In this document: piece after piece, positions 48,426 to 60,284 of the stretch
How positions within the stretch are numbered: the first letter of the stretch is position 1
Layout: every line of letters starts with the position of its first letter
Source: Streptococcus pneumoniae
GTDB lineage: Bacteria; Bacillota; Bacilli; Lactobacillales; Streptococcaceae
Reading direction: 5' to 3'
Length of the DNA stretch: 64,000 nucleotides
Assembly (NCBI RefSeq): GCF_001347015.1
Contig: NZ_CFGI01000002.1
Coordinates: 124,001-188,000, forward strand
Made by a program: the position numbers and the translations under genes
Notes under the pieces: generated by a model
Databases searched by the model: none
The model's input: only the letters and a program-made list of their open reading frames with translations
What the model was told of the DNA's origin: nothing

Positions 48426-50147
48426 CTAATTTTCCTCTAGGCTTAATTCATACAAGCCTCTCACTGCATTACAGCCGTAAATAGCTTCTGCTTGGGCTAA
48501 ATCTGCCAAGGTCAAGACTTTCTCTTCTACCTGTCCTGTTTCCAGCAAATGCTGACGGTAAATTCCTGGCAAGATTCCAAGTCGGATAGGCGGTGTATAG
48601 AGTTTCCCATCGATTTTCAGAACTAAATTTCCGATAGAGCTTTCAAGCAATTCTCCTCTTACATTATGGTAAATCTTCTCTTGTTCCCCTAGGCTCAAAT
48701 GCGGTCGGTGACTCGTTTTGAAGTAGGTAAAGGCTTGCTGTAAATCCGCTTCCTGTGGGCAAAGTTTAGCCTGGCAGAAATATGAACTAAGGGGTGTTAG
48801 GATTTGACGACTGAGTTTTATCTCTCCAGACTTGCTGAGAGAAATACGCAAGCGGTAATCTTGATTAGCATCACAAGTTTGACACTCTGCTTCAATCTTG
48901 TGTCTCAAGTCTTTTGAATCCAAGGGAAAGGCAAAATATCGACTAGCTTTTCTCAATCTTTCAAGATGTTGTTCTTCAAACAGAAAATTCTTCTGGCTGA
49001 TCTTTCCAGTAGTAATCAGCTGAAAACGAACTTGTTTACGATAGAGAACAGCTGCCTTTTGATGAACCTCGCGGTATTCAGATTCCCAAGTGCTATCCCA
49101 AGTAATGCCTCCGCCAACTCCATAGATGGCTTTCCCTTGATGCAGTTGAATGGTCCGAATGGCCACATTAAAAATCCGTCGTCCATTTGGAAGCAAGAGA
49201 CCAATCGTTCCACAGTAGACTCCACGCGGTTGTGGCTCCAAGTCCTTGATAATCTCCATAGTCGCAATTTTGGGAGCTCCCGTTATGGATCCACAAGGAA
49301 AGAGAGAGCGAAAAATTGTAACTAAATCAACATCTGCTCGCAACCGACTCTTGATGGTCGAAGTCATCTGCCAAACAGTTGAATACTGCTCTACCTGACA
49401 CAGACGCTTCACGTGCTCGCTCCCCACCTCAGAAATACGGTTCATATCATTGCGCAAGAGGTCCACAATCATCATATTTTCAGACCGATTTTTAGGATCC
49501 TGCTCCAACCAACTGGACTGCTCCAAGTCTTCTTGGTCAGTCATTCCCCGCTGGGTTGTTCCCTTCATCGGTCGCGTTGTCAACTCGCGGTCATTTTGCT
49601 CAAAAAAGAGCTCTGGACTCATGGAAATCACTGCCATCTCGTCATGTTCAATATAGGCATTGTAGCCCGCTTCCTGCTCTACCACCATACGATTGTAGAT
49701 GGCAAAAGGATTAGCGCTTAAGTCCTGCTTGAGTTGGACGGTGTAGTTGACCTGATAGGTGTCTCCCTGCCGCAAATGATGGTGAATCTGGGCAATGGCC
49801 TTTTCATAGTCATCTGCAGGCGTTACTTCCTGCCAATTTGAAGGCAAATCAACCTCATCATAAGTCAGAGGAATAGGGGAAGTTTCTACGCTATCATGAA
49901 CAGTAAAGTAAAGCAGGTACTCTCCCAGTAGAGGAGCCTTGTGAACTGCTAATTTCTCCTCAAAAGCAGGTGCAGCCTCGTAGCTGACATAGCCCACCAC
50001 ATAATAGCCTTGCTCTTGGTAGCTTTCCACTTGTGCCAGCAAATCTGCCACTTCTGCTAAATCTCTCGTTTTTAACTCTTTAATAGGCTGGGTAAAGGTG
50101 TATCTCTCCCCCAAAGCCCTAAAATCAATCACTGTTTTTCTATGCAT
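48426..50147 (-). CDS. pabB: Bifunctional aminodeoxychorismate synthase component I / 4-amino-4-deoxychorismate lyase
   Basis: A 573-residue fusion. Residues 1-350 are PabB (chorismate-binding; RPMKGTTQRGMTDQED, PCGSITGAPKIATMEII, YCGTIGLL), and residues about 375-573 are a PabC-like class IV aminotransferase domain (ESSIGNLVLKIDGKLYTPPI and LPGIYRQHLL). Together they make 4-aminobenzoate for folate. The pyridoxal lysine of PabC proteins should be checked, because it is not obvious. The glutaminase PabA is not adjacent. It is preceded by a terminator at 50163. Confidence 0.95.
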   Translation of the reverse strand: MHRKTVIDFRALGERYTFTQPIKELKTRDLAEVADLLAQVESYQEQGYYVVGYVSYEAAPAFEEKLAVHKAPLLGEYLLYFTVHDSVETSPIPLTYDEVDLPSNWQEVTPADDYEKAIAQIHHHLRQGDTYQVNYTVQLKQDLSANPFAIYNRMVVEQEAGYNAYIEHDEMAVISMSPELFFEQNDRELTTRPMKGTTQRGMTDQEDLEQSSWLEQDPKNRSENMMIVDLLRNDMNRISEVGSEHVKRLCQVEQYSTVWQMTSTIKSRLRADVDLVTIFRSLFPCGSITGAPKIATMEIIKDLEPQPRGVYCGTIGLLLPNGRRIFNVAIRTIQLHQGKAIYGVGGGITWDSTWESEYREVHQKAAVLYRKQVRFQLITTGKISQKNFLFEEQHLERLRKASRYFAFPLDSKDLRHKIEAECQTCDANQDYRLRISLSKSGEIKLSRQILTPLSSYFCQAKLCPQEADLQQAFTYFKTSHRPHLSLGEQEKIYHNVRGELLESSIGNLVLKIDGKLYTPPIRLGILPGIYRQHLLETGQVEEKVLTLADLAQAEAIYGCNAVRGLYELSLEEN

Positions 50148-50162
50148 ACCTTAAGTATAGCA

Positions 50163-50200
50163 TAAAAAGGCAGATACAGACAAAGCTGATCTACCTTTTT
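50163..50200. terminator. Bidirectional-looking terminator between the Zmp fragment and pabB
   Basis: AAAAAGGCAGAT and ATCTACCTTTTT pair (one mismatch) around a 14-nt loop. On the minus strand it ends the Zmp-fragment transcript 14 bp after its stop codon. Confidence 0.8.
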
Positions 50201-50216
50201 ACGATTTTATTCATCC

Positions 50217-51098
50217 CTATGCTTGTGGTGTAGTAAATAAATCACCAGAGAAACCGTCTGTGTTTTTAAGGAGTTGTTTGTATATTTTTGATTTCAAAGC
50301 AACCGTATTTCGATATTTGTCTTTAATACTATTATCGTTTAATTCTGTTAAATCTTTAGTAACAGCTTCTTTGAATAATTCTTGTAATTTACTATACGTA
50401 GAGATGTTTTCTCCATCAATATTAATTTCTGTAAATCCTCTTTGAGCTTTTGTAAGAACTTCCCCATACCAAGCTTTTTTCCATTCTTCCAGGGTTTGGA
50501 ATGTACCACCAGAAACTTTATCAATAATAAATTTATCACTCAATGTTGATTGTTTTTCTTTATTGGCTTCAGCTTTATATTTATTAGAAACATATCCGAT
50601 GAATCCATTTTCATATCCATAATAACCCCACATACGGAAGGCATTGTGTTTAAATGATAAGGCACCTGGCGCACCATCGCTTGAGTTACCTCCATAGATA
50701 CCAGCCATCATATTAACATTAATATATGCAGAACCGAAGTCTTCAGGGCGATATCTACCATTACCTACACCATGTTTAGTTGCAAAGTTATTATCAACTA
50801 GTTGATCGATAGTTGTAAGAGCCATAGTCTTCTCAGTATCGTTTAAATCACGAACTAGATCCAATTGATGAGGTGCACCGATTAAATCGTTATGATCAGC
50901 TTTTTCACGATATTTCTTATCGATTCTCTTGAACCACTTATCGTTAGTTCCAGTGTTTTTCTTAATTATAGATTCAGCTTCTAAGTAATCAAGCATCATC
51001 ATAGATTCATTATAGTTCTTCATGTAGTGGTCAATTTTCTCACGGAGTTCTTCTGGTCTCAAATACGTAGTACTATCCGTTACAATCGCAATTTTCAT
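50217..51098 (-). pseudogene. C-terminal Zmp metalloprotease fragment fused to a DegV-like start
   Basis: A 293-codon open frame. From [20 protein letters not shown] onward it matches the last 280 or so residues of the ZmpB next door, along its full length ([12 protein letters not shown] versus [30 protein letters not shown] versus [18 protein letters not shown]). The first ten residues, [10 protein letters not shown], are not Zmp-like but resemble the start of DegV proteins. The zinc site, signal peptide and LPXTG are all missing, so it cannot be an exported protease. AAGGAG lies 8 nt from the ATG, so it could still be translated. It is most likely a deletion junction between a degV gene and a zmp gene. 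Confidence 0.75.
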
Positions 51099-51194
51099 TT
51101 ACTAGACTCCTTTTCTTAAAATTAGCAATCACGTTGCTTTCTGTAGTATACCCAAAATATATATTAGGAGTACACGTTGGAAATTAGCAGAGCC

Positions 51195-51229
51195 ACAAAA
51201 AGGAGCTAGGCTTTCACCTAAACTCCTTA
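51195..51229 (-). terminator. Intrinsic terminator of zmpB
   Basis: AAGGAG-TAGG pairs with CCTA-CTCCTT around CTTTCA, and TTTTGT follows on the minus strand. It lies 11 bp after the zmpB stop codon. Confidence 0.85.
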
Positions 51230-51240
51230 ACACTAAAATT

Positions 51241-54200
51241 TTACTTTGTAAAAACTTCTTCTTTAAAACTATTTGTAGCTTGTAATAATTTTTTAAAGAC
51301 TTTTTCTTTCAGTGAAACTGTGTTTGTATATGATTCTTTGCTTGTTCTAGCCATTTCTTCTTTATCTTTTTGAACTGCTTCTTGGAATAGTGTTTCCAAT
51401 TGCGCATATGATGAAATGGTTTTTCCGTCTATCTCAAATTCATGTATCCCATTTTTAGCTTGGGCTACAACTTTTTTGAAATATGCTTTCTTCCAATCTT
51501 CTAAAGTATGGAATTCACCTTCAGAAATTTTTTCAATAATATAGCTATCACTTAATACTTTATTTTCTTTTCGAGCTTCTGCACTATATTTATTTGATGC
51601 ATAACCGACGAACCCTTTTTCATATCCATAGTATCCCCACAGACGGAATGTATTGTGTTTGAATGATAACGCTCCTGGAGAACCTTCACTCGTATTTCCA
51701 CCATAGATTCCTCCGGTAATTCGAACATTGACATATGCTGTTTGGAAGTCTTCCGGTTTATATAGACCATGGAAATCCCGATTTGTAATGAAATTGTTCG
51801 TAATTAAATCATCGACAGAATTTAGCGGTACTTGTTTATCAGTATCATTCAACGGACGAACATTGTCCCATTGATCTTTAGAGTTAGCTGGATTTCGTAG
51901 TTGTTTGTCCATCTTCTTGAACCATTTGTGTTTTAATGCTGTATCCTGCTGTTTAACAACCGTATCCCCTTCTAAATAATCCAAGAGCATTAACGTATCA
52001 TTATAGCCTTTCATATAATGATCAATTTCCTCACGTGATCTTAATTCGTTTGGATTTGTATTATACCATTGATTTCCATCGTTTGGACGAATGTAGGCCA
52101 TATTCAATCCTAACGCTCCATAATCTCCTTGGTGCCCAATTTCAGAAGGCGATTGTAACATCCCTTGAGCGAACGCTTCAACATTGGTTCCTGGACGATG
52201 TCTCCATCCTCCCAAGTAAGCCATACGGTCATTAACGTGTGTCGTTTCATGCGTAAATGCTGAAATCCCGAACGGACTAATCATATTAGTAAGCATAAAG
52301 AATACTGATGCTTCAGGTCTATTCGGATCATCATAGATAGATGCCATTGCCCCCATACGTGTATCGGTATTGTGATATGTTCCTGTTGGTCCGAATACTT
52401 CTCGAACCGGTGCAATTTCTGTTCCTTTATCTGAATATCCTAATCGATTTACAGAACCGCCTGGATATAATTGATTATCCCATACCGGAGTTGGTACTAT
52501 ATTTTTACTCTTCAACAGACGTTCTCGAACATTTGGTAACGCTAATCGAGACCAGAAGTCTAAATACGCTTGTTGAGCTTTAGCTACCTTATCAATTTCC
52601 GATTTAAATGCATTTCTTTCTTCTTCCGTCATCTTGCCATATTTCTCAAATGAACTAAAGGCTAATGTATTATAAGTTGAAATTAAGAACATATGCGCAT
52701 TCTTTACGTTTAGAAGCGGTAAAATCATCTTAGCATGGGTACCATTATTCAATCCATCGTAAGCACGATGTTTCTTATCTTTAAAATCTTCCGTTGTTGT
52801 CTCTGGTTCCGAAACATATACATGATCTCTCGTTGCATCAATAAACCAATCATTCATATTATCAATATTTGTAAATAATTTACGATTATAATCTAAGAAT
52901 TGATGTAAATTACCAGACAATGTATCCTTCGCTAAGACTTCACGGAATGCATCTTGCGTACGGTTCCCTTTGAGGTTATTCTCTTTTGAACCAATCTCAA
53001 TCAATCGATCCAATACACTTACGTTTTTACCATAGAAATCTGGTTTGAATAACATTAATTCTTTAATATTTACCTCTCCAAATTTTACTCCGTAATAACG
53101 ATGTAGATACGTTAATCCAAGAATTAAAGCCGCTTTATTCTTTTCAACTTTATCTAAAATCATTTGTTGTGCTACTAGAGAATCATTTAATTGATGATTT
53201 TCATTTTGAACTAACTTAGTCACTAGTTCTGTTAAGTTATTCTTCACATAATCAAAGCTTTCTTCTAAGTAAAGATTTTTCACTGCATCAAATCTTCCTG
53301 ATCCCAGTCGATTAAAGTGTTTATAAATAACATCTGATTGTAATTCAATCGGACTTAATTTTGAAACAATTCCATTCACTAAACCATCATAATTTTTTTG
53401 AACAATATTTAATGTATATTTAACTCCTAAATCTGTTACAGTGTATTCTTTAACATTACTTAATCCTTCTGTACTTCCAGATAGATTTAAGTATTCTTTT
53501 GTTCCATCCGCATAGTGAATCATAATTTTATTCACTTCTTCTAAATTTGTAACGAATTTTGTATCATGCATTGGTGTTACAGAAAGAACTTCTTTCGTAT
53601 TTAAGTTATGTGATTTATCCAATTTATTAGCTTGATGTACAATATATTCTTTATTATAGAATGGTTGTAATTTTTCAAAATTCTTATATGCTAATTTATA
53701 TTCATCGTTATAATCTTGGATTTGATCATAAGCAGAATTTTGAGACACTGTTGCGTTTAATGTAGCAGCTAGTGATTTTTCACTTTCAAAAGTATTAGCT
53801 GTAATATTATAGCTAGCTACTTTTTCATCAGCTTCTTCTTTTGTTAATTCAATTTGTTTCTTAGGATATTTTGTAAACGACTTTTTCCCTTCACTATATC
53901 CAGCTACGCTGTACAATTTATCAATTTGTGAGTGTGCATAATCATCATCAATATCATTTGAACCAAATAACATTTCTGCATTTTTCACTTTTACATAACT
54001 AACATTATCTTTTACTGTACCAAAAGGCCATGTCTTACTTGCAAACGCTCCAGTTTGTACTGGCGTAACTACATTAATCATTCCTTTGGCAACAGATTTG
54101 GTTAAGTTTCCTTTAGTTCCAGTTAAATAATCGCCTACCATTCCGTATTCAACATATGGAATTAATGAGCTTGCTCGTACGTTATTACCTGTTAATATTG

Positions 54201-57135
54201 CATCTACATAAGTTCTCGTTACAATGCCTCGATAATTTTTATCAGCAATACCACCTAACATAGAACCATTTGCATGTAATTTTCCGATGAATGCAACATT
54301 TTCAATGCGAGTTCCATCGTTCATATTATTAACAACACCCGCTACATTATTACGTCCAATAACAGAACCTGTAATTTTAACATCTTCAATGACAGAAGTG
54401 CCATTCATTGTATTTGCTATTGTAGCAACACCATCATCATTTTTACGATCGATATCTACATCTTCAAAATTAATATTTTTTATAGTAGCATTCTTAATAA
54501 CATTGAATAAAGGTCGTTCTAACTCTGTAATAGCATAACGTTTTCCGTCTTCACTTAATAATTTTCCTGTAAATTCACTCGTGATATACGATTTTCCATT
54601 CGCAGATGCATTTCTAGCACTCATACTTTGACCTAATCGGTATTCTCCTGCTGGATCTTTTTGCATTGCTGAAACTAAATCTTCAAAATCATAATAAACA
54701 TTTCCGTTAGCTGCAACTGATTTTTCAATGTAATGAGTATATTCAGATTCAAATGTTTGATCTTTTTGACGTCCAACTAAATTATCTGCTGTTGCAGTTA
54801 CTTTATACATTTGTTTTCCATCAACGGTTACTTCTTCAATATTTTTCACTGCTAATAATGTTGATTTTTGATCATGTGAAGTGACTTTTAAGTAGTATTT
54901 ACTCTTATCCTCTGGGATTGATTTTAATCTAGATTCATTCGTTTCTGTTTCTTGATCATATTTAATTAAATCAGTTCTTCTAATATCTTTGATTTCAACT
55001 TTTTTAAGATCTAATTGAATTTTTTTATCTTCTAATGTTTGAGTTTCTTCGCCTTCACCTCTGTCATAAACCATTTTTGTAGATAGAGTGTAGCCTTTAT
55101 AATATTTCAAGTCTTTTAATGTTGCTTGTAAATCATTTTCCGGCACGTCAACTTCTTTAACTACTTCACCAGCTTCATTTTTTAAAGCAACTTTAATCGA
55201 TTTAATCGTAACTCCAACTGGTTTATTTAAAGTGTATTTAGCGGTAGCGCTCTTCTTCAATTCATCTTTATCTGTTGTATTCCATTGTAATGTTGGTTTT
55301 TCTAACCCTTTTGTACCATTCTTAATAATTTTATCTTGAGGTTGTAAGATAACTTTTTCTTCTACTGTTGGAGCATCTTTTGTTTTTTCTCCGCGAATTG
55401 TTTTATAGGTTTCAGTAATTTGTTTCTTACCGTTTACACCTTCTTGAGCAACTGTAGTTGTTCCACGTTTTAAAGTGTCATCATCTTCTGTTTTTGTAGC
55501 AAAAGGAATGGCTTCTTCTCTTGTTTCAATTGTTGTTCCTTCAACTGGTTTTGTTCCACGGCTTACCTGTTGATTTACAGGCTCCTTGGTCACTTCCGTA
55601 CTGGTTGAAAGAACTTGGTCAGTTTTAACACCTTCTACTGTTTTATAGGTTGTTTTTGTAACTTGACTTCCTTTTTCACCAGTTCGTAGGACAGTTTCTT
55701 CGTCCGTATACTTGGTTGGATCCTCAGTCGTTTCAGTTTTGTAGTCAAGTTCTGTAGTTGATTCTTCAACAAGTGTTCCTTCGGTCACTTTATACTCAGG
55801 TAATTGTTCTTGAGCAAGAGCCTCACCCACGTGACCTTCTTCTTGCGTCCCCTTAGCTGTTTTGGTCTCCTCTGTTGGTTCTACAGTTTCTTCAACCTTG
55901 GTATCTGGAGTTGACTCTTCTTGTTTCGGGGTTTCTTCCGCAGTCTTCTCTTCTTTAGAAGCTTCTGGTTGCTTTTCTGGCTCGACTGGTACCTTTTCGC
56001 CTTCACTTGGCGCGACTGGTTCAACTGCTTGTTCAACTTTTGGTTCCTCAGCTGATTCCGTTTGTTTTTCTACAGCAGGCATTTCCACTTTTGGTTCTTC
56101 AACAGGTTGATTAGCAGCCTCATCTTTTGTTTCTACTACTTCTGGCTGTTTATCTTCTTGTTTCGGTGTCTCTTCCGATACCTTATCCTCTTTAGGATCT
56201 TCTTGTTGTGATGAATCTTTTGGTATCCTTGGTTGCTCCGGTTGTGTAGGTTGCACGGGTTGTTCTGGGACTTTTGCTTGTTCTACTGGTGGTTCAACTT
56301 TTGATTCCTCAGCTGGTTTGTCTGATGGTTGACTTTCTGGCTTGATTGGTGCTTGTTCATCTGTTTTTGAATCAACTACTCCACCTACTTCTTCAACTGG
56401 AGCTGGTTCTGCTGAATCTTCTTTTTCATCTTTTCCTTTAGGGAGGGGCTCGTCAGTAGGTTTTATCTCCGATTTTGGTTCTTCCTTTGGACTTTCTTCT
56501 GTTTTAGGTTCTTCTTCTTTTGGAGCTTCCTCTGTCTCTACTGCTTGGTTTTCTGGCTTAGCTTGCTCCTGATTTGTTGTTACTTGGGGATTCTCAACTT
56601 CGACCACAGTCACCTCTCCAGGTTTAGCTGAGGCTTCTTCTAAAACAGTGTCCAAGCCAAGCGTTTTGAGGATGTCACCTGATAGATAACCAACATAGCG
56701 ATAGCCCTCCATTTCAACAACACCCTCTCGACTAGCCGGTGCTAGAGTAGCAACTGGGTCTACAGCTCCTGCACTAGGAAGGACTACCAATCCCATAGCT
56801 CCAACTAGAAAGACGCTGGCAATTTTCTTTCTCTTGTAGATTAAAAGCAAGCTCCCAACAGTCAGCAAACCAAAAGCTGTCAAAACAGATGCTTCTGTCC
56901 CTGTTTGTGGCAGCTGGTCTTTTTGATACACCAAACCATAGACAACTTCATTCCCATCAGGCTTTCCTGTCTGGATTAAATCCTTAGCTTCTTGTGAAAT
57001 AACCTCTTTATCTACATAATGATAGGTGGCTGCGTCCACTACAGAAGGAGCCATCAAAAGGCTTCCAAGAAATACAGAACCTACAACTCCCTTAATCTTA
57101 CGAATTGAAAAACGGTCTTTTTTAAACACTTTCAT
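51241..57135 (-). CDS. zmpB: Zinc metalloprotease ZmpB, M26 family
   Basis: A 1964-residue surface metalloprotease. It starts with a YSIRK-like signal ([17 protein letters not shown]). The sortase motif LPQTG is at residues 75-79, unusually N-terminal, followed by two hydrophobic segments (about 83-97 and 105-122), the Zmp arrangement. Residues about 165-445 are Pro/Glu-rich, then two G5-type domains (about 455-620), repeats, and the M26 peptidase domain with HETTH at 1629-1633 and glutamate 1653. Its substrate is not settled; relatives cut IgA1 or mucins. It lies 15 bp after the DUF436 gene and near a two-component system that regulates it in pneumococci. Confidence 0.96.
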   Translation of the reverse strand: MKVFKKDRFSIRKIKGVVGSVFLGSLLMAPSVVDAATYHYVDKEVISQEAKDLIQTGKPDGNEVVYGLVYQKDQLPQTGTEASVLTAFGLLTVGSLLLIYKRKKIASVFLVGAMGLVVLPSAGAVDPVATLAPASREGVVEMEGYRYVGYLSGDILKTLGLDTVLEEASAKPGEVTVVEVENPQVTTNQEQAKPENQAVETEEAPKEEEPKTEESPKEEPKSEIKPTDEPLPKGKDEKEDSAEPAPVEEVGGVVDSKTDEQAPIKPESQPSDKPAEESKVEPPVEQAKVPEQPVQPTQPEQPRIPKDSSQQEDPKEDKVSEETPKQEDKQPEVVETKDEAANQPVEEPKVEMPAVEKQTESAEEPKVEQAVEPVAPSEGEKVPVEPEKQPEASKEEKTAEETPKQEESTPDTKVEETVEPTEETKTAKGTQEEGHVGEALAQEQLPEYKVTEGTLVEESTTELDYKTETTEDPTKYTDEETVLRTGEKGSQVTKTTYKTVEGVKTDQVLSTSTEVTKEPVNQQVSRGTKPVEGTTIETREEAIPFATKTEDDDTLKRGTTTVAQEGVNGKKQITETYKTIRGEKTKDAPTVEEKVILQPQDKIIKNGTKGLEKPTLQWNTTDKDELKKSATAKYTLNKPVGVTIKSIKVALKNEAGEVVKEVDVPENDLQATLKDLKYYKGYTLSTKMVYDRGEGEETQTLEDKKIQLDLKKVEIKDIRRTDLIKYDQETETNESRLKSIPEDKSKYYLKVTSHDQKSTLLAVKNIEEVTVDGKQMYKVTATADNLVGRQKDQTFESEYTHYIEKSVAANGNVYYDFEDLVSAMQKDPAGEYRLGQSMSARNASANGKSYITSEFTGKLLSEDGKRYAITELERPLFNVIKNATIKNINFEDVDIDRKNDDGVATIANTMNGTSVIEDVKITGSVIGRNNVAGVVNNMNDGTRIENVAFIGKLHANGSMLGGIADKNYRGIVTRTYVDAILTGNNVRASSLIPYVEYGMVGDYLTGTKGNLTKSVAKGMINVVTPVQTGAFASKTWPFGTVKDNVSYVKVKNAEMLFGSNDIDDDYAHSQIDKLYSVAGYSEGKKSFTKYPKKQIELTKEEADEKVASYNITANTFESEKSLAATLNATVSQNSAYDQIQDYNDEYKLAYKNFEKLQPFYNKEYIVHQANKLDKSHNLNTKEVLSVTPMHDTKFVTNLEEVNKIMIHYADGTKEYLNLSGSTEGLSNVKEYTVTDLGVKYTLNIVQKNYDGLVNGIVSKLSPIELQSDVIYKHFNRLGSGRFDAVKNLYLEESFDYVKNNLTELVTKLVQNENHQLNDSLVAQQMILDKVEKNKAALILGLTYLHRYYGVKFGEVNIKELMLFKPDFYGKNVSVLDRLIEIGSKENNLKGNRTQDAFREVLAKDTLSGNLHQFLDYNRKLFTNIDNMNDWFIDATRDHVYVSEPETTTEDFKDKKHRAYDGLNNGTHAKMILPLLNVKNAHMFLISTYNTLAFSSFEKYGKMTEEERNAFKSEIDKVAKAQQAYLDFWSRLALPNVRERLLKSKNIVPTPVWDNQLYPGGSVNRLGYSDKGTEIAPVREVFGPTGTYHNTDTRMGAMASIYDDPNRPEASVFFMLTNMISPFGISAFTHETTHVNDRMAYLGGWRHRPGTNVEAFAQGMLQSPSEIGHQGDYGALGLNMAYIRPNDGNQWYNTNPNELRSREEIDHYMKGYNDTLMLLDYLEGDTVVKQQDTALKHKWFKKMDKQLRNPANSKDQWDNVRPLNDTDKQVPLNSVDDLITNNFITNRDFHGLYKPEDFQTAYVNVRITGGIYGGNTSEGSPGALSFKHNTFRLWGYYGYEKGFVGYASNKYSAEARKENKVLSDSYIIEKISEGEFHTLEDWKKAYFKKVVAQAKNGIHEFEIDGKTISSYAQLETLFQEAVQKDKEEMARTSKESYTNTVSLKEKVFKKLLQATNSFKEEVFTK

Positions 57136-57150
57136 CTCCTTTATTCATTC

Positions 57151-57714
57151 TCACGACTTTCTGATAGAATCTTGCGGATAGTGCGCACGCGCACCTCCGA
57201 CTAATTTTGGACGACTAGCCAGCGCCGTTACATGGGCATGACCAATCTCTCTCAAAAGAGGGCGAATCGGAACCTGAACATGCTTGACATGCATGCCAAT
57301 TGCAGTATCTCCGATATCCAATCCAGCATGAGCCTTGATAAATTCAACCTCAACTGGATCTTGCATAAACTTGAAGGCTGCCAACTGACCCGAACCTCCT
57401 GCATGAAGAGTTGGAAGGACACTGACGATTTCCAGACCAAACTGCTCTGCAACCTGACGTTCAACAACGAGGGCTCGATTGACATGTTCACAACCTTGAA
57501 CGGCTAAATGGATACCTCTACTACCTAGAATACCCAAGATAGTCCCCACTATCAGCTCGCCAATCTCTTGACTGGATTCTTTCCCAATCTGACCACCTAT
57601 CACCTCACTAGAAGATAGACCTAAAACAAAAAGGGCCCCCTGCTTTAAATTGGCCTTCTCTAAAACATCTTCTAATACCTGACGTGTTTCTCTTTGAATC
57701 TGTCTCTCGTTCAT
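57151..57714 (-). CDS. DUF436/TIGR01440 family protein
   Basis: A 187-residue protein with features of TIGR01440: [58 protein letters not shown] and [18 protein letters not shown]. The fold is related to small Rossmann-like proteins; its function is unknown. ATG at 57714 is chosen because AGAGGTGA lies 8 nt upstream, against a GTG 7 codons earlier. It starts the transcript that continues into zmpB, 15 bp downstream. A clear promoter lies at 57742. Confidence 0.85.
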   Translation of the reverse strand: MNERQIQRETRQVLEDVLEKANLKQGALFVLGLSSSEVIGGQIGKESSQEIGELIVGTILGILGSRGIHLAVQGCEHVNRALVVERQVAEQFGLEIVSVLPTLHAGGSGQLAAFKFMQDPVEVEFIKAHAGLDIGDTAIGMHVKHVQVPIRPLLREIGHAHVTALASRPKLVGGARAHYPQDSIRKS

Positions 57715-57741
57715 CTCTGTCACCTCTTTTGTCACTCTTCT

Positions 57742-57770
57742 ATCATACCGTTTTTTCTACGTTTTAGCAA
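57742..57770 (-). promoter_or_regulatory. Promoter of the DUF436-zmpB transcript
   Basis: On the minus strand TTGCTA (57765-57770) and TATGAT (57742-57747) are exactly 17 bp apart. The region further upstream is short because the two-component genes end at 57830; a response-regulator site could lie between. Confidence 0.65.
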
Positions 57771-57805
57771 GATAGACAACCTAGAAAGCTTGCCCAATTA
57801 CGCAT

Positions 57806-57831
57806 AAAACTCCCAGAATTGACTGGGAGTT
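57806..57831 (-). terminator. Terminator of the histidine kinase gene
   Basis: AACTCCCAG and CTGGGAGTT form a perfect 9-bp stem with a 6-nt loop, followed by a short TTTTA. The stem includes the last bases of the kinase stop codon. Confidence 0.8.
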
Positions 57832-59521
57832 AGCTAGTTTCTATTCTATTTATGTATATTTCCACTTTCGTCCCTTTTTGGGGCCTAGAATCAATCTTCA
57901 TCTGGTAATTGTCTCCAAAATGAAGTTTGAGCCGTTGGTCGACATTTTGAAGACCAACTCCCCCACGTTTGAGTTGACTTTGACTACTATCGTCAGCATC
58001 TTGGAAACCAACTCCATCATCCTCAATACGGATGACCAAGCCCGAATCCTGTTTCTGAACAGAAACTCTAATATGTCCCTGACCTTCCTTCTCCTTGATG
58101 CCATGGTAAAGAGCATTTTCCACCAAGGGTTGCAACACCAGCTTGGGCAAGACTAGCTTATCAAAGGCAGGATTTTCCTCAATCTCGTATTCCAGCTTCT
58201 CTCCATAGCGTTGTTTCTGGATAAAGAGATACTGGCGAACATGATTGATTTCATCAGACAGGCAAATCAAATCCTTACCTTGATTGAGTGCCAAGCGGAA
58301 ATAGATTGCCAAGGACTTAGTCACCTGAACCACTCGCTGACTGTCCTGAAATTCAGCCATCCAGATAATGGTGTCCAAGGTGTTATAGAGGAAATGCGGA
58401 TTAATCTGGCTCGACAGGGCTTGAAGTTGGTACTGACGGGTCGTTTCTTCCTGCCTGCGAATAGCTACCATCAACTGATCAATCTGATCCAACATGGCAT
58501 TGAACTGGCGAGTCACTTCTCTCAGTTCATAGGCACCAGTTTCCCTGGCACGAAGATTCTGATTACCAGAAGCAATTTCCAACATGGTTTCTCTCAAATC
58601 CTTCAAAGGAGCAATCCAACGCTTGAGACTGAACCACACCAAGCAGAGACAGGCAAGAAGAGATGTGACACTGGCCCCAAGCAAGGTCCACATGAGTTGA
58701 CTCCGAACCTGGTCTAACTTCTCCAGCGAAGACACGCCAAGCACCGTCCAATCAGTTCCTGCAATCTTTTCCTGACTGACGTAGGATTTGTGGCCAGGAG
58801 TATAGCCCTGACCCGTCTCGATGTAGGGTTTCATAGCCTCCATTTCGCTAGACGAACTATAAACTGTATGTTGAGGATGATAGACAAATTCATGGTTTTC
58901 ATTGATGATAAAGGCAAAGCCCTGCTTCCCCAACTGGAGTTGGTTGAGATAGGCTTCCAGAGTTTCATAAGAAATATCCAAGCGAAGCACGCCCAGATTG
59001 GCTCCCTTTGCATCAAGAAGTTCTTGAGTGACAGAAATAAACCATTGACTATCTGATTTACGAGCTGGAGTCAAAACGGGTATGGCTCCCTGATGAATGG
59101 CCTTTTGGTACCAATCCTCAGCCATCATATCAGAGGAAGTTTTCATCTGCACACTGTCATCTGTAGAAATGACCTGACCGGATTTGGTGACCAATACAAC
59201 AGCTTTCAAGTCCTGGTCTGCCTTTAAGATGGTCAAAAACAGATTTTGAATTCCCTTGACCTTATCTTGACTGGGATTCTCAGCATAGGCTAGAACATCC
59301 TTCTGCTGGGTCAGACTGGTCGAGGTGGTTTCTAATTTTTTGATATAAGACTGGATAAAGTGGCTAGTCTGACTGATAGTCGTTTGGCTGTTGCCCTCAA
59401 TGGTGGCCTCAATGGCTGAAGAACTTGATTGATAGTAGAAAGTTCCAACCAGAGCTAGGAGAATGAGAAAGACCAGAAAGATGGAAATAACCATTCTGAC
59501 TAGAAGAGACGAACGCTTCAT
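57830..59521 (-). CDS. zmpS: Sensor histidine kinase of the Zmp two-component system
   Basis: A 563-residue LytS-type kinase. Residues about 8-30 and 278-300 are membrane helices around an extracytoplasmic dCache-like sensor (about 35-275, LVTKSGQVISTDDSVQMK), then a HAMP region, the histidine box SSQINPHFLYNTLDTIIWM, and an ATPase domain with ENALYHGIKEKEGQGHI and DDGVGFQD. Kinases of this type work as dimers and have the phosphorylated histidine in PHFLYN. It overlaps zmpR by 4 bp. It is the partner of the AraC-type regulator and is known to act on zmpB in pneumococci. Confidence 0.94.
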   Translation of the reverse strand: MKRSSLLVRMVISIFLVFLILLALVGTFYYQSSSSAIEATIEGNSQTTISQTSHFIQSYIKKLETTSTSLTQQKDVLAYAENPSQDKVKGIQNLFLTILKADQDLKAVVLVTKSGQVISTDDSVQMKTSSDMMAEDWYQKAIHQGAIPVLTPARKSDSQWFISVTQELLDAKGANLGVLRLDISYETLEAYLNQLQLGKQGFAFIINENHEFVYHPQHTVYSSSSEMEAMKPYIETGQGYTPGHKSYVSQEKIAGTDWTVLGVSSLEKLDQVRSQLMWTLLGASVTSLLACLCLVWFSLKRWIAPLKDLRETMLEIASGNQNLRARETGAYELREVTRQFNAMLDQIDQLMVAIRRQEETTRQYQLQALSSQINPHFLYNTLDTIIWMAEFQDSQRVVQVTKSLAIYFRLALNQGKDLICLSDEINHVRQYLFIQKQRYGEKLEYEIEENPAFDKLVLPKLVLQPLVENALYHGIKEKEGQGHIRVSVQKQDSGLVIRIEDDGVGFQDADDSSQSQLKRGGVGLQNVDQRLKLHFGDNYQMKIDSRPQKGTKVEIYINRIETS

Positions 59522-60255
59522 CGACCTTCCCCCTTCTTAAACTGACGAGGTGTCACACCTGCAATCTGTTTAAAACGTTGGGTAAAATAGTTCATATCTT
59601 CAAAACCAACTTTCTCTGCGATCTCATAAATCTTTAAATCTGTGGTCAGAAGCAAGAGCTTAGCTTGTTTAACACGTTCTCTCACCAGATAATCCTGAAA
59701 AGGCAATCCCAACTCTTTCTTAATCAAGGAACTCAGATAGGTCGGACTAAAACCTAGGTCACTGGCCAAAGACTTTAAACTAAACTGGCTATCAGCCAGA
59801 TGAGACTGGATTTTCTGGGCCATGTTTCCTTCAAACTTATCGGTCAGTAAATCTTGTAACTGCTCTTCTTTTTCTTCCTTGTCTAGTTTTTGCTTGATTT
59901 TCCCCAACATCTCCTCAATATCCTGACGTGAAAAGGGTTTGAGCAGGTAATCATCTACACCTAGTTTGACAGCAGACAAGGCATAATCAAAATCATCGTA
60001 GCCTGTTAAAAAGACCAAATGAACCTGAGGATAGGTTTCTCGGACCAGACTTGCTAACTGGATACCATTCAGCTGAGGCATGTTGATATCGGTTAAAATG
60101 ATATCTGGCACCTGCTTTTGAATCAAGTCCCAAGCCTGCCTTCCATTTTCAGCCTGACCGATGATTTCCATATCGTAGGCTGCTACATTGACTAACTTGG
60201 TCAAGCCTTGTCTCACCAGATATTCATCTTCTACGATTAAGATTGTGTAGGTCAT
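59518..60255 (-). CDS. zmpR: AraC-type response regulator of the Zmp two-component system
   Basis: A 245-residue YesN/AraC-type regulator. Residues 1-120 are the receiver with phosphoacceptor Asp56 (LTDINMPQLNG) and the conserved lysine in DDYLLKPFSR. Residues about 145-245 are two AraC-type helix-turn-helix units (SLKSLASDLGFSPTYLSSLI and KIYEIAEKVGFEDMNYFTQR). Start ATG at 60255 follows GGAGAG. It overlaps zmpS. Its promoter TGCTATACT (60285-60293) is an extended -10. Confidence 0.94.
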   Translation of the reverse strand: MTYTILIVEDEYLVRQGLTKLVNVAAYDMEIIGQAENGRQAWDLIQKQVPDIILTDINMPQLNGIQLASLVRETYPQVHLVFLTGYDDFDYALSAVKLGVDDYLLKPFSRQDIEEMLGKIKQKLDKEEKEEQLQDLLTDKFEGNMAQKIQSHLADSQFSLKSLASDLGFSPTYLSSLIKKELGLPFQDYLVRERVKQAKLLLLTTDLKIYEIAEKVGFEDMNYFTQRFKQIAGVTPRQFKKGEGR

Positions 60256-60284
60256 GCTTCTCTCCTTTGTCACTTACTAGTATC

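Noticed and set aside
54287-56572. Several plus-strand frames inside zmpB rich in serine
   Set aside because: They are antisense readings of the Pro/Glu- and Thr-rich repeats of zmpB, without start signals.
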